Origin: Gluconobacter cerinus
GTDB lineage: Bacteria; Pseudomonadota; Alphaproteobacteria; Acetobacterales; Acetobacteraceae
Assembly: GCF_002723935.1 (NCBI RefSeq)
Contig: NZ_BEWM01000005.1
Span: forward strand, 1 to 64,000
Direction of reading: 5' to 3'
Length of the DNA stretch: 64,000 nucleotides
Part shown: positions 32,566-41,870 of the stretch, piece by piece
How the letters are laid out: every line of letters begins with the position of its first letter
Numbering within the stretch: position 1 is the first letter of the stretch
Program-made: the position numbers and the translations under genes
The notes under the pieces: model-generated
The model's database searches: none
What the model was told of the DNA's origin: nothing
Seen by the model: only the letters and a program-made list of their open reading frames with translations

Positions 32566-34426
32566 TCGGCGCAGGATCGTTATCGATCAACTCATGTTTA
32601 ACGGACCTGAACGAGATCCGGTGTCGGTTCAATTCAAGTCTGGTGTGAATATTATCTGGGGTGCGTCGAACACCGGAAAATCTTTTATACGCAAGTCGAT
32701 CGACTACCTCTTAGGTGGGGAACGTCCGACTTTACCTCCTGAGGGCAAGGGGATAGACAATTTTTTTCTTTGGCTCACTCTCCCTGGTGATCAAAAAATT
32801 ACGTTGCGGTCGTCTGCTTCCGGTGGCGACATCTACAAGGCCGAAGGGCATCTACAGACCGTTGATCAGGGATCGCCGGGATATGAGGCGTTTTCACGAA
32901 AGCACGTCACTTCGCCCAACGTTTCTCGCTTTCTCCTCTCCAGCGTCGGCTACCGCGAAGCACAGCTGTTAAAGAATGAACGGGCAGAAAAAACTCCGTT
33001 CTCGTTGCGCGTCGTCATGCGTTATCTCCTCATCGACGAGACGAGGATGATCGATGAAAAGAGCCTGCTGCTCGCGCACAATCAGCAAGTCACTTCGGAG
33101 GACAAGGGGCTGCTCAAGTTCCTGCTCACCGGCGTGGATGGCTCGTCTATCGCGCAGGTGCGATCCGGCGAGCAACTCAAAGCAGCAAAGGAGGGGCAGA
33201 TCGAACTCCTTTCTCAGATGGCCGAGCAACTGCGAGAAGTGATCGACGATACCGTTGAAACAGCTTCAGTCGTTGCCGATTTGAGGGCAGCCGAGAGGGA
33301 AATGGCAGACCTTCTCGGCGTAGTGGGAGAGCGCCAGAGCACGCTTGATGCATTGGTGCTCGAAGAGCGCCGCCTCTCGGACGATATTCAAAGTTATTAT
33401 GCTCGAATTGCCGAATTGAATGCTCTGAAGGTGCGGTTTGATGAGCTTGCACGCGTCTACGCCTCGGACATCGACCGCCTTAACGGACTAGAGGAGGGCG
33501 GCTTTCTCCTACAACGTTTTGCCACGATCAATTGCCCGCTGTGTGGGGCTTCTCCCGACCATCAAAAACACGATCATGGTCTTGGCGGCATTGAAGAGCA
33601 ACGTCACGCCGTCGAGTTGGAAATCGAGAAAATCCGTCTTGAAGCCAACGAACTTGCTGCGGCGATCAACGATGCCGATGCTGAAATCCGGGAAGTCGAA
33701 CGGCTCACCGACGTGGCAGGCGACAAACTGAACCGAGCGAGCCTTGTCCGAGTAGAAGCCACGCAAAGCGAGGTATCAGCACGATCCATTTTTCTCAGCG
33801 CCACCGAACGGTGTGAGAACCTTGAAACCGACTTGGACAACCGGCGTCGAATAGTCGAACTGGAGTTGCATATCGCGCGTATCAAGGCAACAACTACGCG
33901 GTCACGACAACGCGCGGATGGCATCGACGTCAATCTCAACCTTTCGGACAGCGAAGCGCATGAACTTTCGACCGTAGTGAAACAGGTTCTGAAGGCTTGG
34001 AACTACCCCGGTGCCGAAGCATTACATTTCGAGAAAAGTGACCAAGACATCGTCGTAGATGGCAAGTGCCGCCGCGACAACGGCGCTGGAGTTCGAGCGC
34101 TTCTGCACGCAGCCTTCAAGATCGGTGTGCTCGTATATTGTATCGAGAAGGGGCGGCCTCATCCAGGTTTCGTCATTTTGGACTCTCCCCTCTTCGCCTA
34201 TCGTCCTGCCGAAGAGGAACGTTTCGAAGATCTCGCTGACGATGAGTTGGAATTGCGAAAGGCCGATGTCGCAACGCACTTTTATCAGTATCTGCAAGGA
34301 ATGGCCGACCAAGCCCAATTCATTATCATTGAAAATCATAAATCCGATCAGGACGTCGTCGAACCATACTCGAATTTTCAGTTTACTAAGAACCCGCGCA
34401 TCGGTCGGCCTGGCTTGTTTGTCTGA
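32558..34426 (+). CDS. ABC-3C system SMC/Rad50-like ATPase
   Basis: A 622-residue ABC-type ATPase starting MSDRRRIVIDQ. Walker A is GASNTGKS (35-42). Two coiled-coil stretches (about 205-295 and 340-430) flank a CPLCG motif near residue 330 that could form a Rad50-like zinc hook. The C-terminal ATPase half has GFVILDSPLFAY as Walker B with its acidic residue. GGAAGAG precedes the start, and the gene overlaps the middle component by eight bases. In these systems the ATPase probably senses invading DNA and controls the effector. Confidence 0.88.
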   Translation: MSDRRRIVIDQLMFNGPERDPVSVQFKSGVNIIWGASNTGKSFIRKSIDYLLGGERPTLPPEGKGIDNFFLWLTLPGDQKITLRSSASGGDIYKAEGHLQTVDQGSPGYEAFSRKHVTSPNVSRFLLSSVGYREAQLLKNERAEKTPFSLRVVMRYLLIDETRMIDEKSLLLAHNQQVTSEDKGLLKFLLTGVDGSSIAQVRSGEQLKAAKEGQIELLSQMAEQLREVIDDTVETASVVADLRAAEREMADLLGVVGERQSTLDALVLEERRLSDDIQSYYARIAELNALKVRFDELARVYASDIDRLNGLEEGGFLLQRFATINCPLCGASPDHQKHDHGLGGIEEQRHAVELEIEKIRLEANELAAAINDADAEIREVERLTDVAGDKLNRASLVRVEATQSEVSARSIFLSATERCENLETDLDNRRRIVELELHIARIKATTTRSRQRADGIDVNLNLSDSEAHELSTVVKQVLKAWNYPGAEALHFEKSDQDIVVDGKCRRDNGAGVRALLHAAFKIGVLVYCIEKGRPHPGFVILDSPLFAYRPAEEERFEDLADDELELRKADVATHFYQYLQGMADQAQFIIIENHKSDQDVVEPYSNFQFTKNPRIGRPGLFV

Positions 34427-34448
34427 CGTTATGCTCGCCTATGTTCAT

Positions 34449-35672
34449 CTATGATGGTGGGCAAAGGCAGGTGGAGGGATCGAAGAATCGTTGGTTGATG
34501 CGCTTGGCTCGTGATTTCAGGGTTGTGGCGTGCTGATTGAAGGTTCCCGGGGTGGCTTTCGATCTGCGTTTTGAACTGACGGGGGAGTATCGCCACCGGG
34601 ATGGCAACGCGCTCGCGTTCAACCTCTCGAGGAAGAGGAAGCGGCGCATGTTGTAGACAATATTGTCCAGGCCGATCCGTATGGTGGCCCGGGTAATATC
34701 CACGGTTCAGACGAACAGACCCGTCTGCGATGTCTGATCGGCAAAGACATGCTCGACGCGCGATAGGATCACCAACTTCCCTGCATTGGACCGCTGGATA
34801 TGGCGGAGCATGGACTTGAGATGCGGCGTTTTCCTGAGGACCTTCGAGACGAAACCCTCTTTGTCCATGAAGTCCTCATTGGCTTTCGAGCGATATGCGG
34901 TGTCGGCCCAAATGGTTGAGGCCGTATTGGTTTTATCCAGCACGCCCTCGCGCAGTCTGGCGCCATCACTGGCAGCGGCATTCGTTGTCTTCCATTTCCG
35001 GATCAGTCGAAAATTTCGATCGATGGAAACATGCGATTTGTAGCCAAAGAACGGAATGGCGAGGTCCGTGGCCGGGAGCGTCCCGTCCTCCTGCAGCTTT
35101 GCCTTCGTGAACTTCAGCGTCCAGCGGCGTGCCTGTCCTTGTGGGACAGGCACACCGGCTTGTCTTCCCGGATCCGGCCTTCCCGAAGATCGGCTTTCTC
35201 CCCGTTGGTATTGCGCTGCTTTGGCGCTGCCACCGGCGTGGCATCCAGGATCTGGTCGGACATCGGCAGATACCAGCGTTACGCAGGGTGGCGTTAAAGC
35301 GCCCGAACAGCTTCTGGATGGCGACTGCCTCGGTCAGACGCTTGCGAAACAGTCAGACCGTTTTGGCATCGGGCACCCGGTCCGACAGTCCCAAACCGAG
35401 GAAACGCATGAAGGACAGGCGGTCGTTGATCAGATATTCCGTTCGCTCGTCGGAGAGATTGTTCAGCGTCTGGATGATCAGGATCTTGAACATCAGCATC
35501 GGATCGAACGGGCGACGGCCGCCTTTGCTCCTATCTGAATAGGCCAGAGCCTTCTCCAGATCGGGGCGGAACGCATCAAAATCTACAGTCCGGGAAAAAG
35601 CTTCGAGTTGGTCGCCGAGGCCGCTTAACCGGGCAAGCCGCTCGTCACATCAAAGAAACCCAGCTGCTTCAT
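34449..35672 (-). pseudogene. IS5-family transposase, broken by nonsense and frameshift mutations
   Basis: The start is MKQLGFFDV, then the frame is lost near 35630. The middle reappears as IPFFGYKSHVSIDRNFRLIR and IWADTAYRSKANEDF (DDE-type core, minus strand, 34707-35153). After RVEHVFADQTSQTGLFV an in-frame TGA at 34707 replaces the expected arginine codon. Reading through gives TVDITRATIRIGLDNIVYNM and RRFLFLERLN, the normal C-terminus of this family. At least one nonsense change and two frameshifts make it inactive. Confidence 0.85.
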
Positions 35673-35750
35673 GAGCCATCCCCCCAATCATCACACAAGG
35701 TAGGGAATCACAGCCAACAGTTCAGAGCCAAGGGGTTTTTCGAACCCTCC
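34473..35750. mobile_element. Decayed IS5-family insertion sequence
   Basis: A roughly 1.28-kb element. Its proposed ends are related inverted repeats: GGAGGGATCGAAGAATCGTT at 34473 and the reverse complement of 35728-35750, which reads GGAGGGTTCGAAAAACCCCT. A broken IS5-type transposase fills it. I see no clear target-site duplication, so the insertion is old or its flanks have changed. It interrupts no recognisable gene but separates the ABC-3C operon from the protease. Confidence 0.75.
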
Positions 35751-35816
35751 AGATGGCCCATTAGGCTTAATTCGAAACCGGCAAATCGTGCTGAGCGGAC
35801 TATTAATGTATGGATA

Positions 35817-36512
35817 TCAAAACGCGGCCAGCAACGCCCGCAAAATGTTTGATTCCACTCCCCACGCCTTTCCGTCGTCTTGACTGGTGAAAACCCCTAA
35901 GATGCTTATCTGATTACTGACAAGTTTAATGGTATCCATCATGGGACATCCTGATAAGCCGGACGGTATGGAAGTTACGGCCGGTTCACCTGTCGCTGTG
36001 TAAATGTTTCGTCGTTTCGGATAATGTAACCCGACAAGTCCAGGGCGCATGCCAAGCCTACGATTGCTATAAATATGGGGGGCAGGACGTAGTACATTCC
36101 CTGCTCTTTTAAAATCACGGGCAAGGTAGCCTCCAATAGTGACAACCCTTGCATCTAATGGCCGCAAGGCCAAATTGGCAGAAGGCAAGCACCTCTTCAG
36201 TGGAAACTCGTCCATATAAATCGCTGCAAGGTCATGATTTTTTGCGCTGAAAAGAGATTCGTTATTCTGACCGATATAGACCCAAGAACCCCCTATGTGA
36301 ACGGCTTTATCTCCGGGGCTTTCTTTCCAATTGTTTCCTCGCAGAACATGCTTGGCTGTAACAAGCACAGGTCTGGACCGGTGGGCCACTAGGAAGCCAG
36401 TACCTACCTGCATTGGTTCTGTCGGCCTGCGACTATGTGAAGTGTAGATTGCTACAAGACTCGGTTGAATGAGAGATGTGAACCGTTGAAACCAGATAGA
36501 GCGTATCATCAT
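35817..36512 (-). CDS. Trypsin-like serine protease domain protein
   Basis: A 231-residue chymotrypsin-fold protease without a signal peptide. The triad can be traced: H55 in VLVTAKHVL, D94 in NHDLAAIYM and S187 in PSGLSGCPMMD, preceded by VGTGFLV near 37. Cytoplasmic trypsin-like proteases of this type occur in bacterial immune systems, where they are activated by a sensor. Here no sensor partner is clearly adjacent, so whether it belongs to the ABC-3C group or stands alone is open. The Shine-Dalgarno signal is weak. Confidence 0.82.
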   Translation of the reverse strand: MMIRSIWFQRFTSLIQPSLVAIYTSHSRRPTEPMQVGTGFLVAHRSRPVLVTAKHVLRGNNWKESPGDKAVHIGGSWVYIGQNNESLFSAKNHDLAAIYMDEFPLKRCLPSANLALRPLDARVVTIGGYLARDFKRAGNVLRPAPHIYSNRRLGMRPGLVGLHYPKRRNIYTATGEPAVTSIPSGLSGCPMMDTIKLVSNQISILGVFTSQDDGKAWGVESNILRALLAAF

Positions 36513-36528
36513 AATTCACTTTTGTTGT

Positions 36529-36720
36529 CTATAATGCTTGGACATCACCTGACAGAAGGCCTAATCCTTCTGATAGTCGAAGCAGAATACTATGGAAGAT
36601 TTTGCCGTCTTTCTTGGCGCGTGGGAAGTCAGAGCTGAAAAGAAATTTTCCTAGGTAGCATCCAACTCCCACGATATTCTCGTCTCTGAATATATTCCGA
36701 AGCCGAGACTTGCATGACAA
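36529..36720 (-). CDS. Possible 63-residue protein upstream of the protease
   Basis: A short open frame 17 bp upstream of the protease on the same strand, with no recognised domain. It contains CYLGKFLFSSDFPRAKKDGK. It could be a leader gene of the protease operon or a chance frame. The support is only position and length. Confidence 0.25.
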   Translation of the reverse strand: MSCKSRLRNIFRDENIVGVGCYLGKFLFSSDFPRAKKDGKIFHSILLRLSEGLGLLSGDVQAL

Positions 36721-37054
36721 TCCATCATCAGCCTTTGTGGTCTAATTGTTGGACCGTAAAGGCGCATTCGATACTAGCGGTTACTGGATCAATTAACCCC
36801 GAAATGCTGCTTATGTTCGCTTCTGGAAAACCGCCTTGGCTCCAAGAATGACCGGAATGACCGGAATGAGCGAAATCCGTCATCAATATCGGTCGCACGA
36901 GTAGTTAATTGTCTAATTCTCTTGCCTAACAGCTGACACTCTACTTACTCTCAAAAGCAGCCATTTCGTCCGGATTGATCACTATTAGTGAACCGCCAAC
37001 TGAAGCGCTTAGTTGAAAAATCCCTTTGTACTTATCCTGCGCGATGCGGCGAGC
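36721..37054. other. AT-rich non-coding stretch
   Basis: About 330 bp of no recognisable gene. It contains GACCGGAATGACCGGAATGA, a short tandem repeat near 36850. It ends at the IS21-like repeat cluster. Confidence 0.35.
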
Positions 37055-37123
37055 GGTCGAATTTCTTTCACAGTGGTCGAAAACTCTTCACATTGGGGGG
37101 CTCAGGTCGAAAAACGTTCACAG
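37055..37123 (-). repeat. Triple repeat resembling an IS21-family end
   Basis: Three copies of GGTCGA-N7-TTCACA begin at 37055, 37075 and 37105 (spacing 20 and 30 bp). Read on the minus strand they give TGTGAA...TCGACC, the multiple terminal repeat style of IS21-family ends. No istA/istB genes are present, so it would be a solo end left by deletion. The relaxase stop codon lies exactly in the outermost copy. Confidence 0.5.
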
Positions 37124-38371
37124 GTGCCATGAATTTTCGCCTTCTGGAGGCGGGAGATCTGGATCGGTTTCTTCAGGGTGGTTGTGCTGAGGGTGTGAGG
37201 ATTTCTGGACTCCGAACGGATCCTTCTGCCGCTGTAAGGCGATCGCCCTGAGCAGGATTAGGGCGCGGTCCGTTCCCCGTGTCTGTTGCATCTTGTCCAT
37301 GAGATCCGGGTTGGCTCCCATCGCTCGATCAAGCGTCTGCCGAGCGTTGGGCCAGAGGTTTTCCAGTGCTTTTCCTTGATGGCGCAAATGATCAGCCTGC
37401 CGGAGAGGGACGGGGGCACCGTGTGCGGCATAGGCCGCTGCCTCTACCCAGGCACGAGCATAGGCGTCCATAACGTGGACCAGACGATGGGCGTCAGGCG
37501 TGGTCGGCGGAGCTCCCAAAGTAACCTCCAGTACGCCAAAAACCTGTCCGAACTGCTCGGCACCGTTTGTGTGGCGGGAGACGAAGCGTGCCAGATCCTG
37601 CCGTGTCACCCGCTGCTGTTCCTGGCTCAGGACCTTTCTTACGAGATGCGGATTCTGGAGAAGTCGGCGTCCGTTCCGGTCTGCGATGGCCTGATGGGCT
37701 TTGATCTGACGCTGCCTGCGGGACGCACGGAATGGGCCATCAACCGGACCAATTTTGCTTTGCGGCTCCAAAGGGATGCAGCGTGCGGCATAGGAGCGAT
37801 GATCGATGCGGCGATCAATGCCAAAAGTCGCCAGACGCTCGTTGGCCAGATCTGCCCAGGCCTGGCGCCAGAAGAGTAAAAGAGACTTTGCATTCCACGC
37901 CCGGTTTTTCTGACCAAAGACGCTGTGGTCTACATGGCGCATGGTCAGCATCACGTGCGCATGAGGCTTCTTCTGTCCATTCCTGGCGATATCCCAGTGC
38001 ACATTCAGATCGGCGATCATGCCTCGGCTGACAAATTGCTGGCGGACAAAATCCCGTGCCAGCCCAATGGCCTGAACAGGCTTGAGCTCGCACGGCAGAG
38101 CAAATTCCACCTCCCGGGCCAGTTGGGCATCTTTGCGTTTTTCGACACGCTCGACTTCGTTCCAGAGTGTGCTCCGGTCCAGAAAAACCTCTGACGCACC
38201 TGTGGGGAGCAGGATCTGGGAGTGGATGACCCCTGTTTTTTTCGTGAAGGCATGTCGCCTGGTGCGGAGGCTATCGTGCAGCCGGGATGCTGAGCGATAA
38301 GCTGCCGATGCAAGGGCATTGCGCCCATGGGAGCGGCTGAGGATCTTTGCGTGCAGGTGATAGAGAGCCAT
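37118..38371 (-). CDS. MobA/MobL family relaxase, probably C-terminally truncated
   Basis: A 417-residue relaxase. The catalytic tyrosine lies in ASAAYRSASRL (Y25). The histidine cluster is NVHWDI (H125) plus KKPHAHVMLTMR (H137, H139). A basic, alanine-rich region follows. Such proteins nick oriT and pilot single-stranded DNA during conjugation. Related acetobacterial TraA proteins continue with a helicase domain; here the frame ends at a stop inside an IS21-like terminal repeat, so the 3' part was probably lost. A hairpin and an oriT-like motif lie upstream. Confidence 0.85.
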   Translation of the reverse strand: MALYHLHAKILSRSHGRNALASAAYRSASRLHDSLRTRRHAFTKKTGVIHSQILLPTGASEVFLDRSTLWNEVERVEKRKDAQLAREVEFALPCELKPVQAIGLARDFVRQQFVSRGMIADLNVHWDIARNGQKKPHAHVMLTMRHVDHSVFGQKNRAWNAKSLLLFWRQAWADLANERLATFGIDRRIDHRSYAARCIPLEPQSKIGPVDGPFRASRRQRQIKAHQAIADRNGRRLLQNPHLVRKVLSQEQQRVTRQDLARFVSRHTNGAEQFGQVFGVLEVTLGAPPTTPDAHRLVHVMDAYARAWVEAAAYAAHGAPVPLRQADHLRHQGKALENLWPNARQTLDRAMGANPDLMDKMQQTRGTDRALILLRAIALQRQKDPFGVQKSSHPQHNHPEETDPDLPPPEGENSWHL

Positions 38372-38432
38372 GCCGAAATCGTAACTTCGGCACTTGCAAG
38401 AGAGACCAATGTATAGGCGCGCACTTGCCTGA
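38372..38432. other. Candidate oriT region
   Basis: Directly upstream of the relaxase start there is a GCCGAA/TTCGGC hairpin (38372-38391). It is followed by AGGCGCGCACTTG (38415-38427), whose reverse complement CAAGTGCGCGCCT resembles the nick region TAAGTGCGCCCT of RSF1010-type oriT. The octamer GCACTTGC occurs twice. Confidence 0.45.
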
Positions 38433-38610
38433 TCCGGTCGGGGGATGAAGAGACGTCAAACCCTGTGAGCAGGAGGTCTGACACAGGCTTTCAGGATGTC
38501 GAAAAACTCGAGATCGCTCCGGGCCTCAGCGGCTCTGGGATAACACGATCCTTATCGTTGCCCATCATTTGATTGTGGGCGCGAAGAACCAGAAGATACC
38601 CAGCCTGTCT

Positions 38611-38652
38611 TATTAATGATCCCGGAAGCGCTTTATGGATTACTAATGATCC
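38611..38652 (+). promoter_or_regulatory. Paired 12-bp direct repeats upstream of XRE gene
   Basis: TATTAATGATCC (38611-38622) and TACTAATGATCC (38641-38652) are exactly 30 bp apart, about three helical turns, and 42 bp before the XRE start. They are likely autoregulatory operator sites. Confidence 0.55.
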
Positions 38653-38693
38653 ATAGTCAGCAGAATGAACATCACGGAAGGCTGAGAAAGACG

Positions 38694-39032
38694 ATGGTTA
38701 AACCCAAGACTCGTGCCTATGCGCGGTACACGCGCATTGCGATGTCAGTATTCGGCAGCATGATTCGCGAGCAACGGATCCGCAACCGAATGACGATGGA
38801 GGAACTGGCCGAGCGAGTTGGCATTTCCCGATCTCTCTTGCAGAGGATTGAGCGTGGGGATCTCACATGCAGCATCGGCGTCGTGTTCGAAGCGGCGTAC
38901 ATTGTCGGTGTTCCTTTGCTGCATCAGGATCTCAACGCGCTTTATCTGGAACGCCATCGGGTCAAAGACATTCTCTCCCTGCTGCCAAAATCTGTCCGGC
39001 CAACAACTGTCGAGATTTGTGATGATTTCTAG
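38694..39032 (+). CDS. XRE-family regulator, HipB-like
   Basis: A 112-residue protein starting MVKPKTRAYARYTR. It has a Cro/CI helix-turn-helix (MTMEELAERVGISRSLLQRI, about 34-53) and a C-terminal helical part ending KSVRPTTVEICDDF. Proteins with this start and tail commonly precede a HipA-type kinase gene as antitoxin. Here no kinase follows, while an antitoxin-less hipA stands 11 kb away in the same island. The two may be a separated pair or remnants of different modules. Confidence 0.8.
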   Translation: MVKPKTRAYARYTRIAMSVFGSMIREQRIRNRMTMEELAERVGISRSLLQRIERGDLTCSIGVVFEAAYIVGVPLLHQDLNALYLERHRVKDILSLLPKSVRPTTVEICDDF

Positions 39033-39374
39033 ACTGGAAAGGGAGCGGTTGATGTCGAGGCCGCCGAGCTTTCCACTCGTGGAAAGGCGTCGTGACAGTC
39101 GTTCCGGGTCGTGCCGACTGCCTGAATGTCTTTGAAAACTGCCACTCTCTGCCGAGAAATCCGGCACGGCCTGTGCTTCGTGGTTGTCGTACCAGTCGTG
39201 TCAAAGGGAGGCAGATGGATGGTGGTGGTACGACAGGCACGATTGCAGAAAGTAAAGTCGTGACTACCGGCGGGACGCTGTCAGCGGCAGAAAGCCAGGG
39301 TTTGATCGAAGCTGGCACGACCGGACCGGTTGTCACGACCAGAAAAGAATACCGTCGACCTGCGGGCTGCAGTG
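39033..39374. other. Non-coding stretch between XRE gene and DUF927 gene
   Basis: About 340 bp. Short frames exist on both strands but none resembles a protein, and no kinase remnant is visible. Several GGTACGAC/GGCACGACC-like short repeats occur around 39220-39340. No function assigned. Confidence 0.35.
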
Positions 39375-41870
39375 TCAGGCATGGTCATCATCCATGATGT
39401 CACTCCTCACAACATAGACACGAGGGCGTCCTTCACCCGGAACGCGGATTGGCGTGGTCAGATTTTTTGCATCCGCCGGGATCAGATAGGCCGCATCCCG
39501 AACGGCCTTGGCAGCGCGTGTCGCATCCAGTCCCTTGCAGACCTCCGCCTTCCAGGTTTCAGGCAGGAAAAGGTATTCCCAGCTTTCGCCGTCCGCCGTG
39601 CCAATCTTTCGCTTGAATCCGGCACGATTGATGGTTCTGGTCTCGGCAGGACCTCCCGCCAGAGTGCTTTTCATGTGCGCTATGTTACTGAATCGGCTCT
39701 CGCCGTGCTGCTCGATGAAAGCCCGGACCTGTTTGATAGCTCTGGTATCTTCGCTGGCCCCCACACTGCCGCGTTCTGTCAGCCATGCCTTGAAGCAGAT
39801 GCCCGCGGCGTCCAAAGCCTCGCCGTGCTTCCAGGGCAGCACGCCATAACCTTGAGCCAGTTCCCCCGCTGCTGCGATGAGCGCAAAACGGCCAGCGACA
39901 CTTCGGACCTGTCCATCTGCGCCCGCTGGTACAAAAGCAGCCTCAAAGCGCTTGCGAATTGCTTTGATGGCCTGCTCCAGGTCCTCGGCTTTGCTGGCCC
40001 GATCCTGAACCAAATGGCTCAGAAAGACGCGGGAGGCCGTGCCGTAATACGTGCGCGAAGCAGTCCTCAGGTGATCTGCCAGATCGCCGGCTGAACTTAT
40101 GCCATGAAGGGTCTCGAAAGCGCCCATTCCTGCACCGGCATCCGCAGGAATATTGACCAGGCGGACTTCCTGACCGGCCATGACCTGCTTTCCAGCTTCT
40201 CCCATTTTGGCTGCCAGTGTGATTTCGCCAGTTGAAAGGAACAGGACGCGCCATGTTTTGCGCTGTCGTGCGTCACCATTGCGGCTCGCCCGCTGCTTGC
40301 CGGTATTGTTGGCGAGCATATAAGCGATCTCACCTACCTCACGGGCGTCGGCCTGTCCCATTTCATCAAGAATGAGCACGGTATCGGAGGTCTCGGCTGC
40401 CACGCCTTCCAGACCGTTGGCTGTCCCGCGCCACGCCCTGATTTGTCCTTCGCGATCGCCACGTCCCCAGACGCTTCCCGCGATGAAAGCAGACGTGCTT
40501 TTGCCGGATTGTGATTTGCCCACCAGGTGCAGACCTCCTGACTGCTCTGCGGCTATATCGAGAAGAGGTCCGGCAAAGGCTGCACTGATGAAGAGTGCAA
40601 GACGACTGTTGCCAACCGCATAGGCCGCGATCTCCCGCTGCCAGTCTCCAAGAGATCCTGCCGTTGCAAACTCGCGTCCGGTCGTAGCGCGGGAAGACTG
40701 GAATACGACAGAGCGTGCGCCTGTTCCGATGGTCTGGCCGCCCGGCAGAATAAAGGAATGACTGCTCTGGGTGGGATGCCAGCCCGCACGATCTACGCAT
40801 CGCAGTCTGAGCTTGGTGTGAACGGATGCGATGAATTGCCGGAGATAGCGCGTGCCGGAGATCGAGCAGTTCAGACCTGCGTCCTCCAACTCTCCCGCTA
40901 TGTCTCTGCCTTCTCCATGAACCATTTTTTTGGGAATGGACCATTCATGTACGCGGCTGTCCCGGTCCTGCCAGCGGATCAGCAGACCCCAGCCAAAGCC
41001 GCCACCGTCATTGGTCTCGGCAATGACATCGAAGGGGGCCGCAATCCAGACGGGAGGCGGCACGATATCGCCTGAGCCTTCAGACTGAAAATACAGGCCT
41101 CCACCTGACATGACGTAACCAGGCGGCATTTCAACATTGGGGGCCGCAAGAGGGGCGCTTTCCAGGCAGGGGCGCAGGATGTCCAGATCTGCCAAACCGC
41201 TCCCGTTGGTCATTTCTGGTGGCAGATCATCTGCCAGATCCCATCCAGACGGCAGACCCGAGGGAAGGACGACCTGCCGGACGATGTGCGCGCCCACATC
41301 GCGCAGAGACCGGATCACGGCATCCGCCCAGGATTGACCGGCTTCATCAGCATCAGGCCAGAGGACAACCCTGCGCCCGGCCAGTGGTCGCCAGTCATTG
41401 CGGTTTGCGGACTTGCTTCCTCCCTGAGAGGTCATTGCCACATAGGCAGGGAACAGGATGCTGGCGGCCTCAGCTGTCTTTTCTCCTTCGACCAGGAGCA
41501 CGGTTTCTTCCGGGTGCCCCGCCAGACGGTCGAGGCCGTAAAGCGGAAGTGGCTTCACGCCTTCCTTGATGTGCCAACCCGTAATGTCCTGCCTTGTGCC
41601 GCGGCTGTCGGTCCAGATCCTGCGCCCATAGGCATAGGGGAGCACGGTCTTGCGGCCGTCTCCTGTATCTTTGCGGAAACGCGCGCAGAGCGGCTGCCCG
41701 GCAGCATTGCGATAGATCCAGAGTGCTGAGGCGCCGTGTGGCAGGGTGGGGTCTGCGGGCGCCGGAGAAGCAGGTTCCCACACCTCGTGGCTGTCCTCTC
41801 CACTACGAGGCTTCTTTTCAGCCTCGGACAAAGGGGCGAAGGCCTTTGTATGCGTCATGGTATCGCTCAT
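39375..41870 (-). CDS. TOPRIM-DUF927 replication/helicase-like ATPase
   Basis: An 831-residue protein. A TOPRIM-like domain comes first (LLVEGEKTAEAASIL near 125 and VVLWPDADEAGQSWAD near 170). Then comes a DUF927 domain with Walker A LVGKSQSGKSTSAF (about 452) and a VLILDEMGQ Walker B-like motif. The family is found in phages, plasmids and integrative elements and probably unwinds or primes element DNA. Its ATG overlaps the stop of the primase-like gene upstream (four bases). Confidence 0.87.
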   Translation of the reverse strand: MSDTMTHTKAFAPLSEAEKKPRSGEDSHEVWEPASPAPADPTLPHGASALWIYRNAAGQPLCARFRKDTGDGRKTVLPYAYGRRIWTDSRGTRQDITGWHIKEGVKPLPLYGLDRLAGHPEETVLLVEGEKTAEAASILFPAYVAMTSQGGSKSANRNDWRPLAGRRVVLWPDADEAGQSWADAVIRSLRDVGAHIVRQVVLPSGLPSGWDLADDLPPEMTNGSGLADLDILRPCLESAPLAAPNVEMPPGYVMSGGGLYFQSEGSGDIVPPPVWIAAPFDVIAETNDGGGFGWGLLIRWQDRDSRVHEWSIPKKMVHGEGRDIAGELEDAGLNCSISGTRYLRQFIASVHTKLRLRCVDRAGWHPTQSSHSFILPGGQTIGTGARSVVFQSSRATTGREFATAGSLGDWQREIAAYAVGNSRLALFISAAFAGPLLDIAAEQSGGLHLVGKSQSGKSTSAFIAGSVWGRGDREGQIRAWRGTANGLEGVAAETSDTVLILDEMGQADAREVGEIAYMLANNTGKQRASRNGDARQRKTWRVLFLSTGEITLAAKMGEAGKQVMAGQEVRLVNIPADAGAGMGAFETLHGISSAGDLADHLRTASRTYYGTASRVFLSHLVQDRASKAEDLEQAIKAIRKRFEAAFVPAGADGQVRSVAGRFALIAAAGELAQGYGVLPWKHGEALDAAGICFKAWLTERGSVGASEDTRAIKQVRAFIEQHGESRFSNIAHMKSTLAGGPAETRTINRAGFKRKIGTADGESWEYLFLPETWKAEVCKGLDATRAAKAVRDAAYLIPADAKNLTTPIRVPGEGRPRVYVVRSDIMDDDHA

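Noticed and set aside
37055-37123. A small CRISPR array
   Set aside because: The repeats are 18-19 bases with spacers of only 1 and 11 bases and no cas genes; they fit a transposon end better.
39033-39374. A HipA remnant downstream of the HipB-like regulator
   Set aside because: The frames here show none of the kinase motifs.
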